Below, in pieces: positions 37,072 to 46,884 of a stretch of 64,000 nt of DNA. Position 1 is the first letter of the stretch; each line of letters opens with the position of its first letter. The translations under genes were made by a program, and so were the position numbers. The notes below the pieces were generated by a model. It was not told the origin of the DNA, did not search any database, and was given only the letters and a program-made list of their open reading frames with translations. The stretch comes from Cellvibrio sp. PSBB006 (GTDB taxonomy: Bacteria > Pseudomonadota > Gammaproteobacteria > Pseudomonadales > Cellvibrionaceae), in assembly GCF_002162135.1 (NCBI RefSeq), contig NZ_CP021382.1:2050001-2114000 (forward strand). Reading direction: 5' to 3'.

Positions 37072-38340
37072 TTATATCGTCGCCGTGTCGCGCCGATAGC
37101 ACGCACGCGCAAAGGCCGCAATTACAACGAAACACACCATGGGTACTACCACCGCGACATGAATCTCGCTCAAATCAGAAATAACACCCATTAATGCAGT
37201 GAGTACCGCACCGCCGATAATCGCCATGATTAACAAGGACGAGCCCGGTTTGGTTAAGGCACCCAGCCCTTTGATGCTCAGGGCAAATATGGTTGGGAAC
37301 ATCAGCGACATAAAAAACGTTGTTCCGGCAAACGCAAACATGCCCACTACATTGGGCAAGATAATCGCAACCAGGCACAGAGCCACATTGATCAGTGCGA
37401 AGCCGGCCATCAAACGCGATGCCTTGATCTTGCCCATCAACGCCGTAGCAATAAACCGGCCCGCCATAAAGGCAATAAGCGAGAGAAAGACGTAAGTTGC
37501 CAGCGTTTTTTCGCCGGTGCCCGGCAAGGCTTCCTTACCGTAACGAATCATAAAACTGAAGATACACACCTGTGCGCCCACATAAAAAAACTGCGCAACC
37601 ACACCGAACACAAACAACTTGTGTTGCATTAACTGCTTGAAGTCCCGCCAGCTCCCCGCGCCCTCTTCCACGGCAGGTTGCTCGGCAGCCGCAGGAAACC
37701 GCGTGATAAAAACCAATAACGCCCAACACACTACAAAGAAACCTACAGCGATATACGGCCCCTGCACCGCCTGTATTTCCATCTCATACAATTGCGTCAA
37801 TTCAGTGGGCGCTAACGCGGCCAGTTCTTCCGGTGTGTGTTCAATACCGGACAGGATAAATTCGCGTCCGATCAGGATGCCGGTCAAGGCACCGAGCGGA
37901 TTAAAGGATTGGGCAAAGTTAAGCCGGCGCTCTGCCGTCTCCGGATCGCCCATGGCAACAATCAACGGATTGGCGGAAGTTTCCAGAAACGCCAGGCCAC
38001 TGGCAATGACAAACAAGGCGAGTAAAAAAACCTGGTACTCATGCAGTTGTGCGGCGGGGTAAAACAAAAAAGCACCGGCACCATAAAGCAACAAACCCAG
38101 GATAACCCCGGATTTATAACCGTAATGTTTCATGAATAATGCAGCGGGAATAGCGAAGACAAAATAGCCGAAATAAAACGCCATCTGCACAAAGCTGGAG
38201 GCAAAATCCGACAGCGTAAATGCTTTTTTAAATTGCGTAATTAAAATATCGTTCAGGTGATTTGCCATGCCCCATAAAAAAAACAGGCTGATGATCAACA
38301 GCAGGGGCAGAACAAGCGGCAGCTTTTCTTTATTATCCAT
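37072..38340 (-). CDS. fucP: L-fucose:H+ symporter FucP
   Basis: Major-facilitator permease of 422 residues with about 12 membrane segments, importing L-fucose across the inner membrane with protons. The FucP signatures are present: FFLWGMANHLNDILITQFKK, with the proton-coupling Asp31 in LND, and FLETSANPLIVAMG with the second conserved acidic residue. The gene leads a two-gene unit with the lactonase. It is transcribed divergently from the lldD-like gene across a 189-base control region. This assignment anchors the sugar identity of the whole cluster. Confidence 0.93.
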   Translation of the reverse strand: MDNKEKLPLVLPLLLIISLFFLWGMANHLNDILITQFKKAFTLSDFASSFVQMAFYFGYFVFAIPAALFMKHYGYKSGVILGLLLYGAGAFLFYPAAQLHEYQVFLLALFVIASGLAFLETSANPLIVAMGDPETAERRLNFAQSFNPLGALTGILIGREFILSGIEHTPEELAALAPTELTQLYEMEIQAVQGPYIAVGFFVVCWALLVFITRFPAAAEQPAVEEGAGSWRDFKQLMQHKLFVFGVVAQFFYVGAQVCIFSFMIRYGKEALPGTGEKTLATYVFLSLIAFMAGRFIATALMGKIKASRLMAGFALINVALCLVAIILPNVVGMFAFAGTTFFMSLMFPTIFALSIKGLGALTKPGSSLLIMAIIGGAVLTALMGVISDLSEIHVAVVVPMVCFVVIAAFARACYRRDTATI

Positions 38341-38529
38341 TGGTCCTCCAACCGCACTTTTATATTTATTGTTACGGTGCCTGTTTGTCCGAACCGCTCA
38401 TCAACAGGCTCTCTCACGTATAAAACCATATAACACAAGCACAATTCATAAGTGAAATATTGTTTATACGTGAAAGATGATAACATAAAGTCTATAAAAC
38501 CATAACACCGTGTATGCACTGAGGCTAGT
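38341..38529. promoter_or_regulatory. Divergent control region between fucP and the lactate dehydrogenase gene
   Basis: 189 A/T-rich bases. A perfect 12-base direct repeat TATAAAACCATA lies at 38419-38430 and 38493-38504. A perfect 11-base inverted repeat, TCACGTATAAA at 38414-38424 and TTTATACGTGA at 38463-38473, spans 60 bases. Either could bind the IclR regulator and control both directions. This is inference from repeat symmetry; no promoter elements were mapped. Confidence 0.6.
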
Positions 38530-39678
38530 ATGATTCTCGCCAACACCGAAGATTTCCGCCGCCTGGCACGTAAACGCCTGCCCCACTTTCTGTTTGAATA
38601 CATCGACGGCGGCGCCTTCAGCGAAACGACCCTGCGTAACAACCAGCACGATCTGCAACAGTTTTCATTGCGTCAGCGCGTATTGCGTGATGTGTCCGAT
38701 GTGTCTACACAAACCACATTATTCAGCCAGCCCCTGGCTATGCCACTGGTTTTGGCACCGGTCGGTATTGCTGGCCTGAATGCGCGACGCGGCGAAGTGC
38801 AGGCAGCGCGGGCAGCAGAAGCGGCTGGTGTACCTTTTTGTTTATCCACGGTATCCGCCTGTTCGCTGGATGAGGTGTGCAAGTCAGTTAACAGCCCCAT
38901 CTGGTTTCAGCTTTATATGATCCGCGACCGGGGCTTTTTGCGCGAGATGCTCGCCCGCGCTCATGCGGCAGGCACACAAACGTTATTGTTCACCGTCGAT
39001 ATGCCAGTACCTGCCACGCGCTATCGCGACATTCGTTCGGGGCTTTCGGGCGGCAGTCTGTTGCGGCGCAAGTTAACGCGCATGACCCAGGTTATCGCCA
39101 GACCGCGCTGGGCCTGGGACGTAGGTTTATGGGGACGGCCGCACAATCTTGGCAATATCGTTCCTGTGCTGGGTGAGCGCGCCGGTATTGATGATTTCTG
39201 GGCGTGGCTGGGCAAGAATTTTGATCCAAGCGTTCGCTGGGAAGATATTGATCGTATCCGCGCCGAGTGGCCCGGCAACTTTGTTATCAAGGGTATTCTT
39301 GATCCGGAGGATGCGCGCACCGCAGCCTCCATCGGCGCCGATGGCATCGTGGTATCCAACCACGGCGGGCGCCAGTTGGACGGCGCCATTTCTGCTATTC
39401 GCGCATTACCGCGTATCGCCGATGTGGTTGGTGATGATCTTCCCTTGTTGATGGACAGTGGTATCCGCAGCGGCCTGGATATGGTGCGCGCCCTTGCGCT
39501 TGGCGCGCGTGCGGTGATGATCGGCCGCCCCTGGGTCTATGCACTTGCGGCGCGGCAACAAGCGGGCGTCAGCGAATTATTGGCTATGTTCGCTCACGAA
39601 ATGCGTGTCGCTATGGCGCTGTCGGGCTGCACTCAGGTTGCAGATATTTCCCGTGATATGGTTGAAGTAAATCTTTAG
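38530..39678 (+). CDS. lldD: FMN-dependent L-lactate dehydrogenase (LldD-type alpha-hydroxy-acid oxidase family)
   Basis: FMN flavoprotein of 382 residues that oxidises L-lactate to pyruvate and passes electrons to the respiratory chain or oxygen. Family motifs: FEYIDGGAFSETTLRNN, PLVLAPVGIAGLNARRGE, FTVDMPVPATRYRDIRSG, and the active-site SNHGGRQLDGA with His278 as catalytic base. The phosphate-binding part is MIGRPWVYALAA. It stands divergent from fucP. L-lactate is a product of the hydrolase route in this cluster, so the gene completes conversion of L-fucose to two pyruvates. Another 2-hydroxy acid as substrate remains possible. Confidence 0.9.
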   Translation: MILANTEDFRRLARKRLPHFLFEYIDGGAFSETTLRNNQHDLQQFSLRQRVLRDVSDVSTQTTLFSQPLAMPLVLAPVGIAGLNARRGEVQAARAAEAAGVPFCLSTVSACSLDEVCKSVNSPIWFQLYMIRDRGFLREMLARAHAAGTQTLLFTVDMPVPATRYRDIRSGLSGGSLLRRKLTRMTQVIARPRWAWDVGLWGRPHNLGNIVPVLGERAGIDDFWAWLGKNFDPSVRWEDIDRIRAEWPGNFVIKGILDPEDARTAASIGADGIVVSNHGGRQLDGAISAIRALPRIADVVGDDLPLLMDSGIRSGLDMVRALALGARAVMIGRPWVYALAARQQAGVSELLAMFAHEMRVAMALSGCTQVADISRDMVEVNL

Positions 39679-40156
39679 TCGTGTGAAAAACTGCCTGAAG
39701 TCCTGGTGCAACACCAGACCGCGAAAGTTTACTTACAAAATTAATTTTACAAATAAATCCCTTCGCTTTTTCGGATTGGCAACCTGTCACGTTTAGTAAC
39801 TCTTCTGTAACTCGCGCTACCCTAAATGTAGATCTTTTTCGTCACTGGACGAAAATGCGTTTTCGTTTGTCGCATTAATAAACACTAGTACACAAGCGCA
39901 ATGATAACGCAGTCACCCAAAGCCTTATTGCAGGCTGATCGACTTCACTAGGACAAGCCATTCCCCCCACCGAACCAAACCCGCGTTGACGATCAATGCC
40001 TCCTACGCTAGCTTGTAGTCACAAAGACAATAAATTTACAGCACCAGCCTCACCGCTGACATACAAGCATGGCAAAGCAGACTTTTACCTGATATTCGCA
40101 ACACACCTCCAACAGCGCCAAGACCAGTTTTTACATAACAATAAACGGAGTCATAG
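39679..40156. other. Intergenic region before the GH10 gene
   Basis: About 480 bases without a gene. A short hairpin CTGGTG-CAA-CACCAG (39703-39717) follows the lldD stop and may aid termination. A palindrome CGAAAATGCGTTTTCG lies at 39850-39865 in an A/T-rich stretch and could be an operator for the GH10 gene. That gene has an ACGGAG ribosome site. The long leader of about 250 bases shows no riboswitch I recognise. Confidence 0.55.
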
Positions 40157-41944
40157 ATGAAAACCTTGAATAAATTACTCGTAGGCATCGGCCTTTGTAC
40201 CTGCCTGCCTTACCTCGCCACGGCGGATATACTGATTGTTGAAGCAGAGAATGGAGACCTGGGTTCCTCATTCGATAGCGCAACAGACACCACCGCTGAA
40301 CCGGTCACCGATTACATTGCCATCAACTCCACCTTAGCCGGCCAGGCTCCTACGTCGGTGGATCGCGTTACCACCTATGAATTGGAGTTTCCCGCTGCTG
40401 GCGAGTACAACCTGTACGTGCGTTTGCGCAATGGGCCTGAAGTTGGCGCTTTTGAAGACGACAGCTTTTATTACGGCAACGGTTTTGGTGCAAAAGATGT
40501 GAGCGATGAAACCGCCTGGGTTACCGCTAATGGCATAGCCGCAGCCGGTTACTTTTTACCGGAAGAAATTGTCGGCGCTACGGGTTCGGAAGATCCGGGC
40601 AGTAAACATGAACGCTGGAAGTGGTTGAATTTATCCGCCTTTGACGGCGGAGACACAGCAACTACCTTCACCGTCACCGCTGATGCACTGATCCAAACGT
40701 TCCAGATCGCGGGACGCGAAGACGGCTTGTGGATCGATAAATTTGTCTTCGCCAGTGTGGGCACAGATTACACCGTACAAAATCTGGATGATGGCATTGC
40801 GCCGGAAACACCGGCGGAAGAAACGCCCATCGCCGAGGGTCAGGAAAAATATCTGGGCAATATTTACAGTGCATCGCAAGTGCAGAATTTTACCGCCTAC
40901 TGGAACCAGGTCGCGCCGGAAAATGCCGGCAAGTGGGGCAGCGTTGAAGCCACGCGCGATGTGATGAACTGGACCCAACTGGATGCGGCCTATGCGTTGG
41001 CACAAGAGAATAATCTGCCCTTCCGCATGCACGTCATGATCTGGGGCAACCAACAACCGGAATGGATTAAAACCCTGCCTGCTGAAGAACAGCTGGAAGA
41101 AATTGAAGAATGGTTTACCGAAGTCGCCGCCCGTTACAACGATATTGACATCATCGAAATCGTGAATGAACCGGTCAACGATGCACCGGACACCGATGAC
41201 ACCGGCGGGGGTAATTATATCGAGGCGCTCGGCGGTACCGGTGACACCGGATGGGATTGGATCATCACTGCGTTTGAATTGGGCCGTACACATTTCCCCG
41301 ATACCAAATTGATGATCAACGAATACAGCGTCACCAATGGCAGCAACATTAATCCCTATCTGGAGGTCATCGAGTTACTGCAAGACCGCGATTTGATTGA
41401 TGTGATCGGCGTGCAAGCGCACGCGTTTTCCACCACCGTTAGTGCCGCGACGACTATCAGCAACCTCGACCGACTGGCCGCGACCGGCCTGCCGATTTAT
41501 GTTACCGAGATGGATATCGATGCCTGCGAAAACAATCCGGATAATGACGCGGTACAGCTGGCTAATTATCAACGCATCTTCCCGGCGTTTTGGGAACATC
41601 CTGGCGTAGCAGGTGTGACTTTATGGGGTTGGCGCCCCGGCTTGTGGCGCAATGATCAGGGCGCTTATCTGGTACGCAGTAACGGTGAAGAACGTCCGGC
41701 GTTAACCTGGCTGAGAGAGTATGTGCAAACCGGTGAAGTCGGCACTATTACGCCGGCCAGTTGTAATGCCGCCAGCTCATCGTCAAGCAGTCAATCATCA
41801 TCAAGTTCCTCCAGCGCCGCAGCATCCTCTGCACCGGCAAGTTCTGGCGGAGGTGGTGGTGGCGCAAGCAATCCCCTGCTGTTGTTATTGATTTTATTTG
41901 CTGGTGTAGGTCGGATTAGCGCCGGCGTAATCCGACAAAAATAA
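40157..41944 (+). CDS. GH10 xylanase with N-terminal binding module, Ser/Gly linker and GlyGly-CTERM-like tail
   Basis: 595-residue secreted enzyme with a signal peptide (ending CTCLPYLATA). Residues about 24-200 form a CBM6/35- or malectin-like beta-sandwich (ILIVEAENG, GLWIDKFVF). The GH10 barrel spans about 215-540, with acid/base Glu338 in IVNEPVND and nucleophile Glu451 in YVTEMDID. A poly-Ser stretch and GGGGGGASNP follow. Next come a hydrophobic helix (LLLLLILFAGVG) and a basic end (GRISAGVIRQK), resembling a GlyGly-CTERM surface-sorting signal handled by rhombosortase. The last 13 codons from GVG onward are read from a REPIN hairpin. Likely substrate is xylan or another beta-1,4-glycan. 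A terminator follows at 41991. Confidence 0.9.
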   Translation: MKTLNKLLVGIGLCTCLPYLATADILIVEAENGDLGSSFDSATDTTAEPVTDYIAINSTLAGQAPTSVDRVTTYELEFPAAGEYNLYVRLRNGPEVGAFEDDSFYYGNGFGAKDVSDETAWVTANGIAAAGYFLPEEIVGATGSEDPGSKHERWKWLNLSAFDGGDTATTFTVTADALIQTFQIAGREDGLWIDKFVFASVGTDYTVQNLDDGIAPETPAEETPIAEGQEKYLGNIYSASQVQNFTAYWNQVAPENAGKWGSVEATRDVMNWTQLDAAYALAQENNLPFRMHVMIWGNQQPEWIKTLPAEEQLEEIEEWFTEVAARYNDIDIIEIVNEPVNDAPDTDDTGGGNYIEALGGTGDTGWDWIITAFELGRTHFPDTKLMINEYSVTNGSNINPYLEVIELLQDRDLIDVIGVQAHAFSTTVSAATTISNLDRLAATGLPIYVTEMDIDACENNPDNDAVQLANYQRIFPAFWEHPGVAGVTLWGWRPGLWRNDQGAYLVRSNGEERPALTWLREYVQTGEVGTITPASCNAASSSSSSQSSSSSSSAAASSAPASSGGGGGGASNPLLLLLILFAGVGRISAGVIRQK

Positions 41945-41980
41945 CCAAGTGTCGGATTACGCTTTGCTAATCCGACCTAC
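41906..41980. repeat. REPIN overlapping the 3' end of the GH10 gene
   Basis: Two REP hairpins in inverted orientation: 41906-41936 (starting GTAGGTCGGATTAGCG) and 41951-41980 (ending AATCCGACCTAC), with 14 bases between. The GH10 stop codon TAA at 41942-41944 lies in the spacer. The first hairpin is read in frame as part of the protein. The structure is the same as the REPIN at 16713-16800. Confidence 0.92.
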
Positions 41981-41990
41981 ATTTAAAAGA

Positions 41991-42029
41991 AAAAAACCGC
42001 CGTGTCGGCAACAACACGGCGGTTTTTTT
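41991..42029. terminator. Bidirectional intrinsic terminator between GH10 and GH31 genes
   Basis: GC-rich stem (ACCGCCGTGT pairing ACACGGCGGT) with an 8-base loop, flanked by an A-run on the left and a T-run of seven on the right. It can therefore end transcripts from both converging genes. This is the clearest intrinsic terminator in the window. Confidence 0.92.
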
Positions 42030-42045
42030 ATTGCGCATAAATAAT

Positions 42046-45009
42046 TTACGGCGCGCGTTTTACAGTGATAGCTTTACCGCTGTACTCCAAAGTCTCCGCC
42101 GGTTTAGCATCAAAGTTGGCGGCATCTTTGTTAGGGCCGGAAATCCAGCGCACGCTGATGCTGCGTTTCTCAGCCATCTCTTCAAAGCCGCCGATACGAT
42201 CACCGATGGTTAGCTCACCCTTGGCTTCATCGTAACTGACCGGGATGCGCGACCATTGGCCTTTCTCGTAATCGTATGAACGACCATCGTCTTCATAAAT
42301 TTCAAACGTGCCATCCGCACCGGTGTATACGTTCAACGTCAGCGGAGCATTCAAGCCTTCATCCGTGTATTGAATAGCCGGGCCGGTTGGCACAATGGAA
42401 CCCGCTTTGACGAATAACGGTATACGTGAATAAGGCGCCGCCGCATCAATGGTCTGACCGCCTTCGTGTTTCTCGCCGGTATAGAAATCGTACCAGCTGG
42501 TGCCAGTCGGCAGATACACTTCGCGGCTGCGCGCTTTGAATTCCACCACCGGATTCACTAAAAACGCCGGACCAAACATGTACTGCGTATTGATATCCCA
42601 GGCTTTTTTATCATCAGGGAAATCCATCACCAAACCACGCATAATGGTGCCATCTTTGTGGAAGGTATCGCCCGCGAGGGTGTAGATGTAAGGCATCAAA
42701 CGGTAGCGCAGTTTGGTGTACCACACCATGCTGTCGTAAGTCTCAGAGCCTTGATCCGCAATGTTAAAAATTTCGCGGTAAGGATTTTGGCCGTGGGAGC
42801 GATACAACGGAACGAAAGCACCGAATTGATACCAACGTGCATTCAATTCCTGCCATTCTTCTACCTGCTCTTTATCCAGATCTTTCCATGAGCCTACAAA
42901 ACCTTTCTTCGAACCACGGAAACGGTTTTCTGGCGTAAAGCCGCCGATATCAAAGGTCCAGTTGGTTACACCGGCCAGGTTCACACCGATACCCGCCGCA
43001 ATTTGATCTTTCATATCACTCCAGCGCGATACGATGTCACCGCTCCAGATGGCAGCGCCGGTACGTTGGATACCACCGAAGCCGGAACGCGTCAGGATAA
43101 AAGAGCGCTTATCGCCATCGGTATTTCGTTCACCGTGATAAACACCTTCGGCGTGGGGAACCGCGTAAGCGTTAAACACTTCCGCTCCGTTGCCCAATGC
43201 GTTGGGGGTCATCAATTCCTTGCGTTTTGTGAAGCTGAGATTGGAATGGATGTCTGGCTCAACCGCATCGAGCCACCAGGCGTCAAAACCGTGAACATTA
43301 ATCTTGTCTTTAATTTGCCGCCAGAAAATGGCCGTGGCTTCCGGCGTAAAAGGATCGTAAAACGCATTCAGGTAACCCTTGCCGATCCAATCCAGATTTT
43401 CTTCTTCGATGTTGCGGTTAAACATAAAACCTTTTGCGTTTAACTCTTTGTAGTTTTCCGTGGTGGGATAAAACTTGGGCCATACCGAGATCATGATCTG
43501 GGCATTCATATCGTGCACTTGATCCACGAGTTTTTTCGGGTCGGGGAAGAATTGCTTATCAAAGTCGTGACTACCCCAGGCGTCTTCCGGCCAGTAGGAC
43601 CAATCCAGCACGATATTGTCGATAGGGATTTTGCGATCGCGATATTCTTTCAGGTTGGTGATGATTTCATCTGAGGATTTGTAACGCTCACGACTCTGCC
43701 AGAATCCGTAAGCCCATTTCGGCAGCATGACCGATTTACCGGTCAGGTGACGATAACCCGCGATAACCTCATCTTTGTTGCCACCGACTACAACATAGTA
43801 ATCAATGGTCTTGCCCGTCTCCGAAGCCAGCGACAATTGATTTTGTTGCTCGTCCGATTGCGCATCCAGATGACGCAAATGGAAGTAACCGCCGTCGGGC
43901 TTCCAATCAACGCGAATGGATTTTTTCTCGCCGGCATTCATCTCCATGTAATGGTCGTGATACCAGGGGTTCCAGTTCATGCGCCAGCGCTCAAGAACCG
44001 TTTCGCCATCGAAAGCGAGGGTGGCATAGCCGGAGGAATACATCTTGAATTGGTGTTTGCCGGAGGTCGCGGCTTCTATGCTGCCTTCAAGTTCAACACG
44101 CAGCGTATTGTTTTTGTAAGCATCGGCCACTTCAGCCGGGAAGGGATTTTCCAGGTTAGAACCCTGACGCAGGAATTGATGGTCAAAATCTGCCTCAACG
44201 CGCGTCAGTTTTAATTCATCACCGACAAAGTAACGCACCGTCAGACCGCCTTCCTTACCGTCGGCATCGTACAATGTCAACGAGGCATTTAATGGCTGGG
44301 CTTCTTGCGGATTGCCAAAACGGGTAATGGAATTATTGTCCCACAGCACGCCGTAGTTGCGCGAAGAAACCACATAGGGAATGGAGATAACCAGGTTGTA
44401 AGTGGTCAGCTCAACATTCTCGCCCGCGTAATTTACCTGGCCGTTCTGGTGTTGGCCCAAACCAAAAAAACCTTCATCGGTGTTGCGGTTAAATTCCTGG
44501 CGAATCGCAAAGGAATCCGCATCCACGTCATCCGGATCGCCAATTACCGGTGAAAAGGTGCCGCGATTTTCTTCCTGTAGCAACAGATTACCCGCTGCAT
44601 CACGGAAGGTAATTACGCCATTGCTCAGCGACACTTCCGCTGTCATTGCATCGGTTTTCAGGATCAGGTTATTGCCCTGTTGATCCGTGGTAAATGGCAG
44701 GTTGGTGGTAGGCTGCGCGACGACCTGGATACTGGGCGGGACCACAGCAAAGCTTTCGCCAGGCACTGCAGTGACACGAATAATATTATCGGCCATCACC
44801 TGCAAACGCACTTTTTTAGCGGGCCCATCGGCCAATGTCAGGATGACACCATCCGCCACGCGCTCCACCTGTGCCAATGACTGCACCTGTTCGGTCTCGG
44901 CCGATGTTGTCGGGTTTGTTTCATTGCCATTCTTTGAGCACGCTTGCAGTAAGGCTAGAGACGCCAGCCCTATGACGCAGCTCTTGATAAAATGCCTGGT
45001 CGTTAGCAT
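42046..45009 (-). CDS. xyl31A: GH31 alpha-xylosidase lipoprotein with PA14 insert (Xyl31A-like)
   Basis: 987-residue predicted lipoprotein (LASLALLQAC lipobox), so probably membrane-anchored in the periplasm. The GH31 catalytic domain carries WWLDAVEPDIH with nucleophile Asp581 and AIWSGDIVSRW with acid/base Asp658. A PA14-type insertion lies at about 240-390 (GKHQFKMYSSGYATLAFDGE). Length and domain order match Cellvibrio japonicus Xyl31A, which removes alpha-1,6-xylose from the non-reducing end of xyloglucan oligosaccharides. It follows the GH35 gene by 31 bases on the same strand, so the two are likely one transcript. Confidence 0.92.
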   Translation of the reverse strand: MLTTRHFIKSCVIGLASLALLQACSKNGNETNPTTSAETEQVQSLAQVERVADGVILTLADGPAKKVRLQVMADNIIRVTAVPGESFAVVPPSIQVVAQPTTNLPFTTDQQGNNLILKTDAMTAEVSLSNGVITFRDAAGNLLLQEENRGTFSPVIGDPDDVDADSFAIRQEFNRNTDEGFFGLGQHQNGQVNYAGENVELTTYNLVISIPYVVSSRNYGVLWDNNSITRFGNPQEAQPLNASLTLYDADGKEGGLTVRYFVGDELKLTRVEADFDHQFLRQGSNLENPFPAEVADAYKNNTLRVELEGSIEAATSGKHQFKMYSSGYATLAFDGETVLERWRMNWNPWYHDHYMEMNAGEKKSIRVDWKPDGGYFHLRHLDAQSDEQQNQLSLASETGKTIDYYVVVGGNKDEVIAGYRHLTGKSVMLPKWAYGFWQSRERYKSSDEIITNLKEYRDRKIPIDNIVLDWSYWPEDAWGSHDFDKQFFPDPKKLVDQVHDMNAQIMISVWPKFYPTTENYKELNAKGFMFNRNIEEENLDWIGKGYLNAFYDPFTPEATAIFWRQIKDKINVHGFDAWWLDAVEPDIHSNLSFTKRKELMTPNALGNGAEVFNAYAVPHAEGVYHGERNTDGDKRSFILTRSGFGGIQRTGAAIWSGDIVSRWSDMKDQIAAGIGVNLAGVTNWTFDIGGFTPENRFRGSKKGFVGSWKDLDKEQVEEWQELNARWYQFGAFVPLYRSHGQNPYREIFNIADQGSETYDSMVWYTKLRYRLMPYIYTLAGDTFHKDGTIMRGLVMDFPDDKKAWDINTQYMFGPAFLVNPVVEFKARSREVYLPTGTSWYDFYTGEKHEGGQTIDAAAPYSRIPLFVKAGSIVPTGPAIQYTDEGLNAPLTLNVYTGADGTFEIYEDDGRSYDYEKGQWSRIPVSYDEAKGELTIGDRIGGFEEMAEKRSISVRWISGPNKDAANFDAKPAETLEYSGKAITVKRAP

Positions 45010-45040
45010 CGTTTTCTCCTCGATTTTTAGTTATTAATGA

Positions 45041-46762
45041 TTACTGCGTTTCATATGTTGCCATACGCACTTTTAATATGTGCATACGCGAGGTGAAATT
45101 CAGCCCCCAATCAGTCTGATCACCATTCCACACTCGCTCGAACACCCATTGTCCATCTTTATAGTGACCTTCTTCTACGCGGTCGATCATATATTTTTTA
45201 CCCTGCAACTCGGCTGAACCCTTGAAGGTGGCACGGGCCCGATAGCCGGTGACAAGATATTCATTGTCACTGAGCTGTGCAATCAGTACACCGCCGGAAG
45301 AAGGATTGTTGCCAACTGGTGGATCAATCCAAAACATATGGCGGCCATAGGTTACCTCGGCATCCCACAAGCCCAGGTCCAGCAATTGCGTGTAATTCGC
45401 TGCATTTTTTACCGCTTCAGCTTTTTGTTCTTCCGGTGTGGCTTCGGCATTCCAGATTTTTTCATTAGTGGCATTAGTGTCGACCGGTTCTGCCACACCC
45501 CACACCTTGCCGTCAAAACTCATTTTTGCCCATTCCCGCGCCATAGGCGCCAGCAGGCGATAGTTCTGAGCGAAATACTCGATGGCTTCATCATTCATCG
45601 TTTTAGTACCCAGGGGATAATTCACGTAATCCGTGTCATCCATACCGAAGGGTGCAAAGCCGATTCCCCGGTAACCCAAGGTAGAAAAGAAATAACGGGC
45701 GAAGGGTTGATCATTGCCGATCTCGGCAACAAACAGCGCATTGTCGGGCCGCGAATACAGTTCCAACACTTTATCCACCGCTTTGTAATCGCGAAAATAA
45801 ATATCCGGAGAGAGCATATCAATATGCGGAGCCGCCGCTTTCCAGATATCAATGACGTTATCCGTAGGACCACCGCTGGAATATTGGCCGGGCAAGCCGG
45901 GATTAAAAGGATTGCGCAAGGCCACATTTACATTCATTGGCAAGGGCTTCACTGCCTTACCTGCCGCTGCTATCTCATCCACATAAATGGCAATGTGGTA
46001 GGCATGGAAAAATTCGTCGGCATCTTTGCCAAAGACTTCCGGCCAGGTGCCGGATTTCACGCCGAGTTTTTTCACCAGCACATCGGGCACGGGTGAATTG
46101 AAAATTTTCTGCGCCGTCGGTGAGAAATCCCTGACAGAACCGTAGGTGCCTACTTCATTTTCTACTTGCACCAAAATGACGGTGTGTTTCTTATCGATTT
46201 TTTTCAAGTGCGTCATCAACGCCACAAAGGCTTTCTTGTCGGCGTCCAGGGTGCTCCTGAAATGCGGCGACAGGGAATTCAAGGTATCACCGTCCTGTTT
46301 AACCACCCGAGGAAAACGCTTATTGTCCAGCTTCACCCATGCTGGCGCGTAGTGTGGTGCATTGTTTTTCCAAGTCGCAAACCACAATAAATTTAACCGC
46401 AGCCCGCGCTTACGGGATTCTTCAACCAGATAATCTACAAAAGAAAAATCAAATTTTCCTTCTTCGGGCTCAATCTGTTCCCACGCCACGGGAATGCTTA
46501 ATGTATTGGCATGCATCTTTTCCAAGGTCGGCCAGACATCTTTTAATGCCGCTGGATAATTGGCTGAATTATTGGTTTGCGCACCGAGAATCAAATAAGG
46601 CTCACCATCTACCATCAATGCATGGCGACCATTCTGGGTAACTAACGAGGGAATTTCTGCTGCCTGTACCGGCGAAAAACTTAGCGCAGCAAGCAATACG
46701 CAGGAAAGAAAATAACGCAACAACAGACCACAGCCTGCATCAGCCATACGGCGGGTGAACAT
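45041..46762 (-). CDS. bgl35A: GH35 beta-galactosidase (Bgl35A-like)
   Basis: Secreted or periplasmic GH35 enzyme, 573 residues. A signal peptide ends around ALSFSPVQA. The acid/base Glu is in VQVENEVGTYG and the nucleophile Glu in ALFVAEIGND; SIPVAWEQIEPEEGKFDF is typical of the family. The frame opens at 46786. The ATG at 46762 is chosen because GGAG lies 6 bases upstream and the signal peptide is then compact. In C. japonicus the homologous enzyme removes beta-1,2-galactose from xyloglucan side chains once fucose is gone. It is in an operon with the GH31 gene downstream. Confidence 0.92.
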   Translation of the reverse strand: MFTRRMADAGCGLLLRYFLSCVLLAALSFSPVQAAEIPSLVTQNGRHALMVDGEPYLILGAQTNNSANYPAALKDVWPTLEKMHANTLSIPVAWEQIEPEEGKFDFSFVDYLVEESRKRGLRLNLLWFATWKNNAPHYAPAWVKLDNKRFPRVVKQDGDTLNSLSPHFRSTLDADKKAFVALMTHLKKIDKKHTVILVQVENEVGTYGSVRDFSPTAQKIFNSPVPDVLVKKLGVKSGTWPEVFGKDADEFFHAYHIAIYVDEIAAAGKAVKPLPMNVNVALRNPFNPGLPGQYSSGGPTDNVIDIWKAAAPHIDMLSPDIYFRDYKAVDKVLELYSRPDNALFVAEIGNDQPFARYFFSTLGYRGIGFAPFGMDDTDYVNYPLGTKTMNDEAIEYFAQNYRLLAPMAREWAKMSFDGKVWGVAEPVDTNATNEKIWNAEATPEEQKAEAVKNAANYTQLLDLGLWDAEVTYGRHMFWIDPPVGNNPSSGGVLIAQLSDNEYLVTGYRARATFKGSAELQGKKYMIDRVEEGHYKDGQWVFERVWNGDQTDWGLNFTSRMHILKVRMATYETQ

Positions 46763-46884
46763 AGTATTCTCCGACTCAATAACCATTATCGCTCAATAAA
46801 AATGCGCCCACACACTTCGCAAAAAGTCTGTGGACGCGCAAGAGCTCCAACTCGGCATAGTTTAGCGGTACAACGTAACCTCAT

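Noticed and set aside
45338..46096. 252-codon plus-strand frame opposite the GH35 gene
   Set aside because: It lies antisense within a clear GH35 coding region with intact catalytic motifs; the antisense product has no sensible features.
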